Shown: positions 34,577-44,764, counted from the first letter of the stretch. The stretch is DNA of 64,000 nucleotides from Morganella sibonii (GCF_040560245.1 NZ_JAKMWP010000001.1); one strand, 5' to 3'. Notes: generated by a model not told the origin, from the sequence alone. Numbers and translations: made by a program.

Positions 34577-36588
34577 CATCTCTTGAATTACTTTTATGGT
34601 CTGTTGCTCTGTATACCGCCGGTGGTTTTATTTCGCTGCTGTTTAAACGGCAGGAGAAAATGGCGGTGTATGTTGCCGGTATCACGGCGATTGCCGGGGG
34701 GATACTCGGTTTGTTCAGTGCTGTTCCGGTGCTGATGAGCGGCGAAACACTGACGTATTTCGCACAGGGGCCTTTCCCGTTCGCCCATTTTGTTGTCCGC
34801 CTCGACAGTCTCGCTGCCTTTATGGTGATGGTGATTTCACTGCTGGTGACCGTCAGCGCCCTCTATTCCCTGAACTATGTACAGGAATATCTGGGCCGCG
34901 GCGCATGGAGCATGGGGTTCTTCCTGAACCTGTTTATCGCCTCCATGGTTGCTCTGGTCGTCATGGATAACGCCTTCTGGTTCATCATTCTGTTTGAAAT
35001 GATGTCGCTGGCCTCCTGGTTCCTGGTCATTGCGGATCAGGATGATAAATCCATTCGTGCCGGTCTGCTTTACTTCTTTATTGCCCACGCCGGTTCTGTG
35101 CTGATTATGATCGCCTTCTTCCTGATGTGGCGCGAAAGCGGCAGTCTGGATTTCGATTCCTTCCGTCAGCTCTCACTGTCTCCGGTGATGGCCTCTGTGG
35201 TCTTCCTGCTGGGCTTTTTCGGCTTCGGCGCCAAAGCGGGGATGTTACCGCTGCACAGCTGGCTGCCGCAGGCTCACCCGGCTGCACCGTCTCACGCCTC
35301 CGCGCTGATGTCCGGTGTGATGGTGAAAATCGGTATCTTCGGGATTATTAAAGTCGGTATCGACCTGCTGGGTGCAACCCAGGGCTGGTGGGGTATCGTG
35401 GTACTGGGCTTCGGCGCGGTCTCTTCTGTTCTCGGCGTTATGTATGCGCTGGCGGAGCACGATATCAAACGTCTGCTGGCGTGGCATACCGTGGAAAACA
35501 TCGGGATTATCCTGATGGGTGTCGGTGTGGCAATGGTTGGTATGGCGAATGATATGCCGGTGCTGGCAACAATTGGTCTGCTCGGTGCGATTTACCACCT
35601 GCTGAACCACGCGGTGTTTAAAGGTCTGCTGTTCCTCGGTGCCGGTGCGGTGATTTACCGTATTCATACCCGTGATATGGAAAAAATGGGCGGCCTCGCC
35701 AAACTGATGCCGCTGACCGCAACCGCGTTCTTAATCGGTTGTATGGCTATTTCCGCGTTACCGCCGCTCAACGGCTTTGTCAGTGAGTGGTACACCTATC
35801 AGTCACTGTTCTCAATGAGTCATGACGGCACATTCATCATGAAAATCAGTGGTCCTGTCGCCATCGTGATGCTGGCGATCACCGGTGCACTGGCAGCGAT
35901 GTGTTTCGTGAAAGTATACGGTGTCAGCTTCTGCGGCGGTGCGCGCAGTGAAGAGGCCACCCATGCCCGCGAAGTGCCGTGGACCATGACCGCCGCGATG
36001 CTGATTCTGGCGGTGGTGTGTGTGCTGCTGGGCGTGGGCGCGAGTGTGATCGCACCGGTGCTGGCGAAAGTGGCGATGTCACTGACGGCAGCGACGGACG
36101 TGACCGTTGTGCAGGGCGCGATGCTGGTGCCGGATTCTGCCGCTCAGGCTATGATTTCTCCGGCGATGACATTCCTGTTACTGCTGGCGCTGCCGCTGAT
36201 CCCGTTCATCATCTATCTGGTCTTCAAAGGCAAACAGATGAACTTTCGCCGCAAAGGCGACGCCTGGGCGTGTGGTTATGCCTGGGAACGCGATATGTCA
36301 GTGTCTGCCGGAGGCTTTACCCAGCCGCTGCGCTCAATGTTTGCACCGCTGTACCGCATGCGCAAACAGCTTGATCCGTCAGCCCGTCTGGCTCACGCCT
36401 TAGACGTGACCAAAGCCGGGGCCGGAAAAGTCGAGCCATTCTGGGATGAACGCATTATTTATCCGCTGGTGCGCGGTATTAACCGTTTTGCCAAACGCAT
36501 TCAGTGCCTTCAGGGCGGGGATTTCAGACTTTACTGTCTGTATGTCGTGGCCGCGCTGGTTGTTCTGCTTGTTGTGATTGCGGCGTAA
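34573..36588 (+). CDS. hyfB: Hydrogenase-4 membrane subunit HyfB
   Basis: A 671-residue membrane protein of the NuoL/M/N and Mrp antiporter family, one residue from E. coli HyfB in length. About 15 or more helices. Family signature LPLHSWLPQAHPAAPSHASALMSGVMVK with the conserved Lys, and HNHA-like HLLNHAVFKGLLFLGAGAV. Likely couples H2 evolution to ion movement. 4-base overlap with hyfA. Confidence 0.94.
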   Translation: MTSLELLLWSVALYTAGGFISLLFKRQEKMAVYVAGITAIAGGILGLFSAVPVLMSGETLTYFAQGPFPFAHFVVRLDSLAAFMVMVISLLVTVSALYSLNYVQEYLGRGAWSMGFFLNLFIASMVALVVMDNAFWFIILFEMMSLASWFLVIADQDDKSIRAGLLYFFIAHAGSVLIMIAFFLMWRESGSLDFDSFRQLSLSPVMASVVFLLGFFGFGAKAGMLPLHSWLPQAHPAAPSHASALMSGVMVKIGIFGIIKVGIDLLGATQGWWGIVVLGFGAVSSVLGVMYALAEHDIKRLLAWHTVENIGIILMGVGVAMVGMANDMPVLATIGLLGAIYHLLNHAVFKGLLFLGAGAVIYRIHTRDMEKMGGLAKLMPLTATAFLIGCMAISALPPLNGFVSEWYTYQSLFSMSHDGTFIMKISGPVAIVMLAITGALAAMCFVKVYGVSFCGGARSEEATHAREVPWTMTAAMLILAVVCVLLGVGASVIAPVLAKVAMSLTAATDVTVVQGAMLVPDSAAQAMISPAMTFLLLLALPLIPFIIYLVFKGKQMNFRRKGDAWACGYAWERDMSVSAGGFTQPLRSMFAPLYRMRKQLDPSARLAHALDVTKAGAGKVEPFWDERIIYPLVRGINRFAKRIQCLQGGDFRLYCLYVVAALVVLLVVIAA

Positions 36589-36599
36589 GGAGAGAAACC

Positions 36600-37550
36600 A
36601 TGTCGATTCAGGATACACCTACATTGATGACGGGGCTCTTCGCAGTAGTTCAGGCGATTTTCCTGCTGCTGCTGACGCCGCTGTTTACCGGCATCTCCCG
36701 TCAGATCCGCGCAAAAATGCACTCCCGTCAGGGGCCGGGCATTATGCAGGATTACCGTGACATCATCAAATTACTGAAACGCCAGTCTGTGGCACCGCGT
36801 GATTCCGGATTTATTTTCCGGGTGATGCCGTATGTGCTGCTCGGCAGCATGCTGCTGCTGGCGATGGCGTTGCCGGTTGTGACCACAACGTCACTGTTCA
36901 GCGGGGCAGGCGACCTCATCATCATTTTATATATTTTCGCGCTGTTCCGCTTTTTCTTTTCCCTGTCCGGTCTGGACACCGGCAGCCCGTTTGCCGGTAT
37001 CGGTGCCAGCCGTGAGCTGACCCTCGGCGTACTGGTGGAGCCGATTCTGTTCCTCGGCCTGCTGGTGGTTGCGCTGATCGCCGGTTCGACCAATATCGGC
37101 AGTATCAGTGCCGTGATGAGTCAGGGCTGGGTATCACCGACCGCGACGCTTCTGGCGATGCTGGCCTGTGGGTTCGCGACCTTTATCGAAATGGGCAAAA
37201 TCCCGTTCGACGTCGCGGAAGCCGAGCAGGAATTGCAGGAAGGGCCGCTGACTGAGTACTCCGGTTCCGGTCTGGCGCTGGTGAAATGGGGGATCGGTCT
37301 GAAACAGGTGGTTGTGGCCGTGCTGTTTCTCTCGATTTTTTTCCCGTTCGGCAGTGCATCCGTTCTGACCGCCGGCAGTCTGCTGCTGGCGCTGGTACTG
37401 ATGCTGGTAAAACTGCTGGTGATTTTCGTTCTGGCATCGCTGGTCGAAAACAGTCTGGCCCGTGGTCGTTTTCTGCTGACGCATCATGTGACCTGGTTAG
37501 GATTCGGCGTGGCTGCGCTCGGATTCGTGTTCTATCTCACCGGTCTGTAA
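36600..37550 (+). CDS. hyfC: Hydrogenase-4 membrane subunit HyfC
   Basis: A 316-residue NuoH-like membrane subunit that anchors the peripheral arm. It has about eight helices and motifs GPGIMQDYRDIIKLLKR and FATFIEMGKIPFDVAEAEQELQEG, the quinone-chamber-like loop of the family. The start is ATG 36600 with AAGGAGAG; a longer open frame upstream overlaps hyfB and is not used. Confidence 0.94.
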   Translation: MSIQDTPTLMTGLFAVVQAIFLLLLTPLFTGISRQIRAKMHSRQGPGIMQDYRDIIKLLKRQSVAPRDSGFIFRVMPYVLLGSMLLLAMALPVVTTTSLFSGAGDLIIILYIFALFRFFFSLSGLDTGSPFAGIGASRELTLGVLVEPILFLGLLVVALIAGSTNIGSISAVMSQGWVSPTATLLAMLACGFATFIEMGKIPFDVAEAEQELQEGPLTEYSGSGLALVKWGIGLKQVVVAVLFLSIFFPFGSASVLTAGSLLLALVLMLVKLLVIFVLASLVENSLARGRFLLTHHVTWLGFGVAALGFVFYLTGL

Positions 37551-37563
37551 GGAGCGATAAAGC

Positions 37564-39006
37564 ATGTTAGAAAATATTGCACTGGCGACCCTGCTGATTC
37601 CGTTTGCCGGGGCGTTGCTGGTCAGTGTCCTGCCGACGCGCATGGCACCGTGGCTGAGTACCTTAGTTGCGCTGCTGGCCTCTCTCGGTACGGCGGCACT
37701 GGGCTGGCTGTATCTCGGCGGCGGTAAGACTGCCGCCACACTGGAACTGGTTCAGGCCGGTGATGTCGCGCTGTTCGGCTTTACCGTTGATGGTGTCAGC
37801 ACCCTGATCGCGTTTGCGGTGGTATTCCTCGGCTTCCTGATTTGCCTGTACTCCACCGGCTATCTGACTGAAGGTAACCGCGAGCACGCACACGGGCCGA
37901 CCCGCCGCTATTATGCCTTCCTGCTGATCTTTATCGGTGCGATGGCGGGCGTGGTTCTGTCATCCACCATTCTGGGTCAGTTACTGTTCTTTGAAATCAC
38001 CGGTGGCTGTTCATGGGCGCTGATTGGTTATTACCAGACAGAAAAAGCCCAGCGTTCAGCGATGAAAGCGCTGCTGATCACGCACGTCGGTTCTCTCGGC
38101 CTGTTTATGGCGGCGGCAACGCTGTTTATCAGCACCGGCACGTTTGCCCTGAGCGCGATTAACCAGCTGAATGAGGCGCAAAGCCTGATCGTCTTCGGCG
38201 GTATCCTGTTTGCGGCATGGGGTAAATCAGCCCAGCTGCCGTTACAGGCCTGGCTGCCGGATGCGATGGAAGCCCCGACACCGGTGAGTGCGTATCTGCA
38301 CGCCGCGTCCATGGTGAAAGTGGGGGTTTATATCTTTGCCCGCAGCATCATGTCGTCTGACCATGTGCCGGAAATCATCGGCTGGGTCGGCGTGGTGATG
38401 GCCGTTATCACGCTGGTGTATGGTTTTATGATGTATCTGCCGCAGAAAGATATGAAACGTCTGCTGGCCTGGTCAACCATTACCCAGCTGGCGTATATCT
38501 TCCTCGCGCTGTCTCTGTCCATCTTCGGATCCAAAGAAGCCTTTGACGGCGGTATCGCATACATCTTTAACCATGCGTTTGCCAAGAGCCTGTTCTTCCT
38601 GGTGGCCGGTGCGCTCAGCTACAGCTGCGGGACCCGTATGCTGCCGCGTCTGCGCGGTCTGTCAAAACGCTATCCGCTGCTGGGCGTCGGTTTCTGTGTG
38701 GCTGCGCTGGCGATTGCCGGGGTACCGCCGCTTAACGGCTTCTTCAGTAAATTCCCGATCTTCGCGGCCGGTTTCGCGTTATCTGAACAGTTCTGGATTT
38801 TCGCGCCAATCATGGTGCTGGTGCTGATCGAATCCGTTGCCAGCTTTGCCTGGCTGCTCTACTGGTTCGGCAAAGTCGTGCCGGGTGAGCCGAGCGAAGA
38901 CGTGGCAAACGGAACCCCGGTTCCGGCAGCAATGCAGTGGGTTATCGGCCTGCTGATTGTGATGTCGTTCTGTTCAAGTGTTATCGCCGTCATCTGGCTC
39001 GGTTAA
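37564..39006 (+). CDS. hyfD: Hydrogenase-4 membrane subunit HyfD
   Basis: A 480-residue antiporter-like subunit (NuoL/N type). About 14 helices and the signature QLPLQAWLPDAMEAPTPVSAYLHAASMVKVG, with KDMKRLLAWSTITQLAYI. HyfD is present in hydrogenase-4 but absent from hydrogenase-3, so it separates this operon from hyc. GGAG ribosome binding site, 13 bases after hyfC. Confidence 0.94.
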   Translation: MLENIALATLLIPFAGALLVSVLPTRMAPWLSTLVALLASLGTAALGWLYLGGGKTAATLELVQAGDVALFGFTVDGVSTLIAFAVVFLGFLICLYSTGYLTEGNREHAHGPTRRYYAFLLIFIGAMAGVVLSSTILGQLLFFEITGGCSWALIGYYQTEKAQRSAMKALLITHVGSLGLFMAAATLFISTGTFALSAINQLNEAQSLIVFGGILFAAWGKSAQLPLQAWLPDAMEAPTPVSAYLHAASMVKVGVYIFARSIMSSDHVPEIIGWVGVVMAVITLVYGFMMYLPQKDMKRLLAWSTITQLAYIFLALSLSIFGSKEAFDGGIAYIFNHAFAKSLFFLVAGALSYSCGTRMLPRLRGLSKRYPLLGVGFCVAALAIAGVPPLNGFFSKFPIFAAGFALSEQFWIFAPIMVLVLIESVASFAWLLYWFGKVVPGEPSEDVANGTPVPAAMQWVIGLLIVMSFCSSVIAVIWLG

Positions 39007-39018
39007 GGGAGAGAAAGT

Positions 39019-39669
39019 ATGACTGGTTCTATTATTGTGAACAATCTTGCGGGGCTGATGATGATCACCTCGCTGCTGGTTATCGGGGCGAAGCGCCCGG
39101 TGGCGTCCTGCTGGTTCTATGCACTTCAGTCTCTGGTGCTGGTGGCGATTTTTGCCACGCTGTCACAGACACTGGATGCACCGCAGCTGGGCATGTGGGC
39201 GATCACCGCCTTCGCGACCAAAGTGGTGCTGGTGCCGCTGATTATGGGCTATGCCTTCCGCAAATTGTCTGATCCGACCGCCAACGGCGGCGTGATAAGC
39301 CCGGCCTGGCTGATGCTGGCTGCGGCGGTGATTGTGGTGCTGTGCTGGTTTGTGGTCGAACCGGTGAAACTGCCGATGGTGGCGGATCTGAAACCGGCGC
39401 TGGCAGTTTCTCTGGGTCACTTTATGCTGGGTTTACTCTGCATCGTGACACAGCGCAACATCCTCAAACAGGCATTCGGTTACTGCCTGATGGAAAACGG
39501 ATCGCACCTGACACTGGCTCTGCTGGCGTATAAAGCGCCGGAGCTGGTGGAAATCGGTATCGCGACGGACGCCATTTTCGCTGTGATTATCATGGCGGTA
39601 CTGGCACGTAAAATCTATCGCACGCTCAACACACTGAACGTGGATCAACTGACCGCGCTGAAGGGGTGA
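39019..39669 (+). CDS. hyfE: Hydrogenase-4 membrane subunit HyfE
   Basis: A 216-residue membrane protein, the length of E. coli HyfE, with about six helices and a NuoK/MnhC-like region (KQAFGYCLMENGSHLTLALL). It is another subunit specific to hydrogenase-4 and strengthens the identification. Twelve bases after hyfD with GGGAGAG ribosome binding site, 4 bases before hyfF. Confidence 0.92.
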   Translation: MTGSIIVNNLAGLMMITSLLVIGAKRPVASCWFYALQSLVLVAIFATLSQTLDAPQLGMWAITAFATKVVLVPLIMGYAFRKLSDPTANGGVISPAWLMLAAAVIVVLCWFVVEPVKLPMVADLKPALAVSLGHFMLGLLCIVTQRNILKQAFGYCLMENGSHLTLALLAYKAPELVEIGIATDAIFAVIIMAVLARKIYRTLNTLNVDQLTALKG

Positions 39670-39673
39670 TGAG

Positions 39674-41254
39674 ATGAGTCAAACCATGTTGTTAACGTTA
39701 TTAATGGCAACGCCGCTGGTGATTTCACTACTGGCATTTGCCTGCCGCCTGGCGGGCGGCGGGGCGAAAGGTGTGGTCACCCTGGTGCATACCATCGGCA
39801 TCTCCCTGATGCTCGTCTTCTCGCTGTGGATGGTTTACACCATCGGTGAGGAAGGTGATCTGCTGATGGCAGACCGCTGGATCCACCTGGACAGCCTGGC
39901 CGGGTTATTCCTGGCGATCCTCGGGATCGTCGGTTTCCTGACCGGCCTGTACTCCATCGGCTATATGAACCACGAAGTGGACGATGGTGAAGTCAGTGTG
40001 GCAACACTCTGCAACTACTACGGCTTCTTCCATCTGTTCCTGTTCACCATGCTGCTGGTGATCACCAGTAACAACCTGATCCTGATGTGGGCGGCGGTGG
40101 AAGCCACCACGCTCAGCTCCGCGTTCCTGGTGGGTATCTACGGACAGCGCTCTTCTCTGGAAGCGGCGTGGAAATACATCATTATCTGTAGTGTGGGTGT
40201 GGCGTTCGGCCTGTTCGGCACCATCCTCGTGTATGCGAATGCGGCGAGTGTGATGCCGGATCCGGAACTGGCTATCTTCTGGACTGAAGTGCTGAAACAT
40301 ACCGCGCTGCTGGATCCGACCCTGATGCACCTGGCCTTTGTGTTTGTGCTGATTGGTTTCGGGACCAAAACCGGTCTGTTCCCGATGCACGCCTGGCTGC
40401 CGGATGCGCACAGTGAAGCGCCGAGCCCGGTCTCCGCGCTGCTGTCTGCGGTTCTGCTGAACTGCGCACTGCTGATTATCATCCGTTACTACATCATTAT
40501 CACGTCTGCTATCGGCGGGGAATTCACTCAGACACTGCTGCTGGTCTTCGGCCTGCTTTCTGTCGCGGTGGCGGCGTTCTTCATCCTTATCCAGCGTGAT
40601 ATGAAACGCCTGCTGGCTTACTCCAGTGTGGAAAACATGGGGCTGATTGCGGTGGCGCTGGGTATCGGCGGTCCGCTGGGTGTGCTGGCCGCACTGCTGC
40701 ACACGCTGAACCACAGTCTGGGGAAAACCCTGCTGTTCTGCGGTTCCGGTAACGTGTTACTGAGGTACGGCACCCGTGATATCACGGTGGTCAAAGGGAT
40801 GCTGCGCACCATGCCGTTTACGGCGGTTGTCTTTGCGGGCGGTGCGCTGGCACTCGGCGGTATGCCGCCGTTCAACGTGTTCCTCAGTGAGTTTATGACG
40901 GTGGTTGCGGGTCTGGCGGCGGATCATTTCTGGCTGACACTGCTGCTTTTGATCCTGCTCACTATCGTCCTCGGCGGGTTGGTTAGAATGGTATCGAAAA
41001 CCCTGTTCGGCGCACAGCCTGACTGCGTGTCACGCGGCGAGGCAGGTATCCTGACGACATTGCCGATGGCCATCCTCATTGTACTGATGCTGGTGATGGG
41101 CACCCACATTCCGCAGCCGGTCAGCCGTCTGCTCGAAAATGCCGCCACTATTGTCCTGACGGACAGTGCATTACCAGGTACAGAATTAACCACCCCGGAC
41201 TACCGCTGGCCGTGGGGTGTTGATACAACATCCACATCATCGCAGGAGAAATAA
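39674..41254 (+). CDS. hyfF: Hydrogenase-4 membrane subunit HyfF
   Basis: A 526-residue antiporter-type subunit, same length as E. coli HyfF. About 14 helices, signature KTGLFPMHAWLPDAHSEAPSPVSALLSAVLLN and KRLLAYSSVENMGLIAVALG. It is the third antiporter-like subunit (with HyfB and HyfD), giving a complex I-like proton path. Three bases before hyfG. Confidence 0.94.
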   Translation: MSQTMLLTLLMATPLVISLLAFACRLAGGGAKGVVTLVHTIGISLMLVFSLWMVYTIGEEGDLLMADRWIHLDSLAGLFLAILGIVGFLTGLYSIGYMNHEVDDGEVSVATLCNYYGFFHLFLFTMLLVITSNNLILMWAAVEATTLSSAFLVGIYGQRSSLEAAWKYIIICSVGVAFGLFGTILVYANAASVMPDPELAIFWTEVLKHTALLDPTLMHLAFVFVLIGFGTKTGLFPMHAWLPDAHSEAPSPVSALLSAVLLNCALLIIIRYYIIITSAIGGEFTQTLLLVFGLLSVAVAAFFILIQRDMKRLLAYSSVENMGLIAVALGIGGPLGVLAALLHTLNHSLGKTLLFCGSGNVLLRYGTRDITVVKGMLRTMPFTAVVFAGGALALGGMPPFNVFLSEFMTVVAGLAADHFWLTLLLLILLTIVLGGLVRMVSKTLFGAQPDCVSRGEAGILTTLPMAILIVLMLVMGTHIPQPVSRLLENAATIVLTDSALPGTELTTPDYRWPWGVDTTSTSSQEK

Positions 41255-41257
41255 AAC

Positions 41258-42991
41258 GTGAGCTATCAGAATTATACAGATACCCTTCAGGGCGTTCGTA
41301 AAGGCGCGGGCTATCTGGCACAGGTCCGCGAGAAATTTCCCCATGCGGTGCTGGAAGAAGAGTGGCAGACCGCCAATCAGCTGACCATCACCATCAAAAC
41401 AGAGATGCTGCCGGAGGTGGTGGAGTTTCTGTACTACGGCTGCGGCGGCTGGCTGCCGGTGCTGTGGGGTAACGATGAGCGTCCGCTGAACGGCCAGTTC
41501 GCGGTTTACTATGCACTCTCTATGGAAGAGGGTGAGAAATGCTGGGTGACCGTGAAGGCGTATGTCAGCCCGATCACCCAGGAATTTCCGTCTGTCACAC
41601 CGCGCGTGCCTGCGGCGGTGTGGGGCGAGCGTGAGATCCGTGATATGTACGGGCTGCGTCCGGTGGGTCTGCCGGACGAACGCCGTCTGGTGCTGCCGGA
41701 TGACTGGCCGGATGATCTCTATCCGCTGCGCAAAGACACCATGGATTACCGTCAGCGTCCGGCACCGACCACCGATACCGAGACTTACGAGTTTATCAAC
41801 GACAGCAAAAAAGATGCGCGCGTTGTGCCAATCGGACCGCTGCACATCACGTCGGATGAACCGGGGCACTTCCGTCTGTTCGTTGACGGGGAGCGGATTG
41901 TCGATGCGGACTACCGTATGTTCTACGTCCACCGTGGTATGGAAAAACTGGCGGAAACCCGTATGGGGTATAACGAAGTCACTTTCCTGTCTGACCGCGT
42001 GTGCGGTATCTGCGGCTTTACCCACAGCGTGGCGTACACCACATCCGTGGAAAACGCGCTGGGTATCTATGTGCCGCAGCGTGCGCACACCATCCGCAGC
42101 GTGCTGCTGGAAGTGGAGCGTCTGCACAGCCACCTGCTGAATATCGGGCTCGCCAGCCACTTTACCGGTTTTGATACCGGCTTTATGCAGTTCTTCCGTG
42201 TGCGTGAAAAATCCATGACCATGGCCGAACTGCTGACCGGTGCCCGTAAAACTTACGGAACCAACCTGATTGGCGGTGTGCGCCGTGATTTCCTCAAAGA
42301 GCAGCGGGTGAAAACCATTCAGCTGGTCCGCGAGATGCGCACGGATGTCACACAACTGGTGGATATGCTGCTGAGCACACCGAATATGGAACAACGCACG
42401 GTCGGCGTCGGTCGTCTTGATCCGCAGATTGCACGTGATTACAGCCCGGTCGGTCCGATGATCCGCGCCAGCGGCTTTAAACGCGACGTCCGTTTTGATC
42501 ATCCGTTTGCTGATTACGGCAACCTGCCGAAAACATTATTTACCATGGATGGCTGCGATGTTTACTCCCGTGTCATGGTGCGTGTGAAAGAAGTGCTGGA
42601 TTCACTGTCCATGATTGAGTACGCGCTGGATAATATGCCGGAAGGGCCGATTCTGACTGAAGGCTTTACCTATCAGCCGCACAAATTTGCGCTGGGTTAC
42701 ACCGAAGCACCGCGCGGGGAAGATATCCACTGGAGCATGCTGGGTGATAACCAGAAACTGTTCCGCTGGCGCTGCCGTGCAGCCACCTACGCCAACTGGC
42801 CGGTGCTGCGCTACATGTTACAGGGCAATACCGTTTCTGATGCGCCGCTGATTATCGGCAGCCTTGACCCGTGCTACTCCTGTACTGACCGCGTGACGCT
42901 GGTGGATGTGAAAAAACGCAAAGCGAAAACTGTGGCGTACAAAGAGATCGAGCAGTACAGCATCGATCGCAAACATTCACCGCTGAAATAA
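41258..42991 (+). CDS. hyfG: [NiFe]-hydrogenase-4 large subunit HyfG
   Basis: A 577-residue catalytic subunit. Residues about 1-180 are the NuoC-like (30 kDa) domain; the rest is the NuoD-like [NiFe] domain. The nickel-iron ligands are in RVCGICGF (Cys 249, 252) and DPCYSCTDR (Cys 539, 542). A 32-residue extension after Arg545 is the expected peptide removed by the HycI protease after nickel insertion, and hycI is the last gene of this operon. All ligands are intact, so it should reduce protons to H2. Confidence 0.96.
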   Translation: MSYQNYTDTLQGVRKGAGYLAQVREKFPHAVLEEEWQTANQLTITIKTEMLPEVVEFLYYGCGGWLPVLWGNDERPLNGQFAVYYALSMEEGEKCWVTVKAYVSPITQEFPSVTPRVPAAVWGEREIRDMYGLRPVGLPDERRLVLPDDWPDDLYPLRKDTMDYRQRPAPTTDTETYEFINDSKKDARVVPIGPLHITSDEPGHFRLFVDGERIVDADYRMFYVHRGMEKLAETRMGYNEVTFLSDRVCGICGFTHSVAYTTSVENALGIYVPQRAHTIRSVLLEVERLHSHLLNIGLASHFTGFDTGFMQFFRVREKSMTMAELLTGARKTYGTNLIGGVRRDFLKEQRVKTIQLVREMRTDVTQLVDMLLSTPNMEQRTVGVGRLDPQIARDYSPVGPMIRASGFKRDVRFDHPFADYGNLPKTLFTMDGCDVYSRVMVRVKEVLDSLSMIEYALDNMPEGPILTEGFTYQPHKFALGYTEAPRGEDIHWSMLGDNQKLFRWRCRAATYANWPVLRYMLQGNTVSDAPLIIGSLDPCYSCTDRVTLVDVKKRKAKTVAYKEIEQYSIDRKHSPLK

Positions 42992-43006
42992 GCCGGAGGG
43001 AATACC

Positions 43007-43558
43007 ATGTTTAAACTGTTTAAGACCCTCCGCAATGCGGGGACAGCAACGGTCAAATATCCGTTCAAACCACTGGAAGTGGCGCACGGGTTCCGTGGTA
43101 AGCCGGAATATGTGCCGGAGCAGTGCATCGCCTGCGGTGCCTGTATTTCTGCCTGTCCGGCAAACGCCCTGACGATGGAAACTGACCCGGAAAGCGGTGA
43201 ACGCCGCTGGCAGTTATTCCTCGGCCGCTGCATTTATTGCGCGCGCTGCGAGGAAGTGTGTCCGACCAGAGCTATCCATCTGACCGAAGAGTTTGAAACG
43301 GCGGTAATGAACAAAGCGGATCTCTATATGAAAGGGACATTCCGCTTACAGCACTGCCGTCAGTGCGGGGAAGCGTTCGCACCGAAAAAATCCGTGGAAT
43401 ATGCGATGGCGCTGATGGTGGCGTCAGGTATTGAAGAGAGCGGAATTGAAGCATTGCGGCCGATGTATGAAACCTGTCCGTCCTGTAAGCAGAAAAATAA
43501 CCTGCTGAACAATGACCGTCAGAACTTCCGTCTGCATATTGAGGGAGAAAAATCATGA
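43007..43558 (+). CDS. hyfH: Hydrogenase-4 8Fe-8S subunit HyfH
   Basis: A 183-residue NuoI-like ferredoxin. Two tandem [4Fe-4S] motifs, CIACGACISACP and CIYCARCEEVCP, then a further cysteine-rich tail (CRQCGEAF, CPSCKQK) as in HyfH/HycF. It passes electrons between HyfA and HyfI. Overlaps hyfI by 4 bases (ATGA). Confidence 0.94.
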   Translation: MFKLFKTLRNAGTATVKYPFKPLEVAHGFRGKPEYVPEQCIACGACISACPANALTMETDPESGERRWQLFLGRCIYCARCEEVCPTRAIHLTEEFETAVMNKADLYMKGTFRLQHCRQCGEAFAPKKSVEYAMALMVASGIEESGIEALRPMYETCPSCKQKNNLLNNDRQNFRLHIEGEKS

Positions 43559-44337
43559 GTTTGCCTGAAATTCCGGTGAACCATCATGTCAGCGAACCGC
43601 TGAAGATGGATGAGCAGGTGGCGAAACTGAAAAGCACGCTGCTGAAAGATATCAAACGTTCAGCCTATGTTTACCGTGTGGACTGCGGCGGTTGTAACGG
43701 CTGTGAGATTGAGATCTTCTCTGCCATTACCCCGGTATTTGATGCGGAGCGTTTCGGGATCAAAGTGGTGGCATCACCGCGTCACGCGGACATCCTGCTG
43801 TTTACCGGTGCGGTGACCCGCGCGATGCGGATGCCGGCACTGCGGGCGTATGAATCCGCCCCTGATCCGAAAATTTGTATCTCTTACGGTGCCTGCGGCT
43901 GCGGCGGCGGTATCTTCCATGACCTGTATTGTGTCTGGGGCGGCAGTGAGCATATCGTGCCGATTGATGTCTGGATTCCGGGCTGCCCGCCGACACCGGC
44001 AGCAACCATCTACGGTTTTGCCGTGGCACTCGGTCTGCTGAATCAGAAACTGAAAGGTCAGGATCATGTTGAGGCGGATGGTGAGCGTGTGGAACTGCTG
44101 CTGCCGTCCGTTCCGCTGGCAACCCGTGTGATGATTGAACGCGAAGCGCGCCGTCAGGCCGGTTATTATCAGGGACGCGAAATCAGTGACCGCTTTCTGA
44201 CGCTGCTGGAAAACGCCACACCGGAACAGGTGAAAGGCACGATGCAGACCTGGATGGATGAAGAGCAGGATCCGCGTTTACGCGAAATCGTGAACCGCCT
44301 GGTGACCGTATTACAACAAGGAGGCATTCATGCCTGA
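43555..44337 (+). CDS. hyfI: [NiFe]-hydrogenase-4 small subunit HyfI
   Basis: A 260-residue NuoB-like subunit holding the [4Fe-4S] cluster nearest the nickel site. Cysteines in DCGGCNGCEIE, YGACGCGGG and WIPGCPPTP match the NuoB/HycG pattern. It docks on HyfG. 4-base overlap with hyfH and 8-base overlap with hyfJ, so expression is tightly coupled. Confidence 0.94.
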   Translation: MSLPEIPVNHHVSEPLKMDEQVAKLKSTLLKDIKRSAYVYRVDCGGCNGCEIEIFSAITPVFDAERFGIKVVASPRHADILLFTGAVTRAMRMPALRAYESAPDPKICISYGACGCGGGIFHDLYCVWGGSEHIVPIDVWIPGCPPTPAATIYGFAVALGLLNQKLKGQDHVEADGERVELLLPSVPLATRVMIEREARRQAGYYQGREISDRFLTLLENATPEQVKGTMQTWMDEEQDPRLREIVNRLVTVLQQGGIHA

Positions 44338-44764
44338 ACAGACACCCGATCATGCAGATACTGACGGAAAAGTAATCTTCTGGTCGCTGAGACAAAAGTT
44401 TGTCGACAGTGACGATGATGTGCCGGAAGAGGCTCAGCAGGTGATGTATTACTCACTGGCAATCGGCCACCACGTTGGCATGATCGATTGTCTGAATACG
44501 GAATTGATCTGCCCGCTCAGCGGTTATCAGTCCTGGGTGAACGCGCTTCCCGAAGGGGAGGCGCGCCGCAAGTTACAGGGACTGATTACCTTCGGTGAAA
44601 TAAATATCGATTCCACGCATACCAATATGCTGGCACTGGCACTGGACCCGCTGACGAAGGATAAAAATCCGGACTTCCGCGAATGGAGTGCCACACTGAT
44701 CCGCCTGCTCGGGGAGATTGAGCGTGAACCCGCTATTTACCTGATAGTGAAGCGCCGCCCATGA
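44330..44764 (+). CDS. hyfJ: Formate hydrogenlyase maturation protein HyfJ (HycH-like)
   Basis: A 144-residue soluble protein of the HycH/HyfJ family: IFWSLRQKFVDSDDDVPEEAQQVMYYSLAIGHHVG near the start and LLGEIEREPAIYLIVKRRP at the end. Family members assist maturation or assembly of the large subunit; the details are unknown. It overlaps genes on both sides. Confidence 0.9.
   Translation: MPEQTPDHADTDGKVIFWSLRQKFVDSDDDVPEEAQQVMYYSLAIGHHVGMIDCLNTELICPLSGYQSWVNALPEGEARRKLQGLITFGEINIDSTHTNMLALALDPLTKDKNPDFREWSATLIRLLGEIEREPAIYLIVKRRP

Noticed and set aside
34837..35088. Open frames on the minus strand in hyfB
   Set aside because: Shadows of the membrane protein gene, without start signals or coherent proteins.
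36504..36599. Extended N-terminus for HyfC
   Set aside because: The added codons lie within the 3' end of hyfB in another frame; ATG 36600 has AAGGAG at correct distance and matches the family start.
39905..40714. Long open frame antisense to hyfF
   Set aside because: Composition typical of a reverse-strand shadow of a membrane protein gene (His, Gln, Arg-rich), no family match.
41237..42502. Long open frame (421 codons) antisense to hyfG
   Set aside because: It is the mirror of a highly biased GC3 gene, gives a His/Arg/Gln-rich nonsense protein and has no ribosome binding site.
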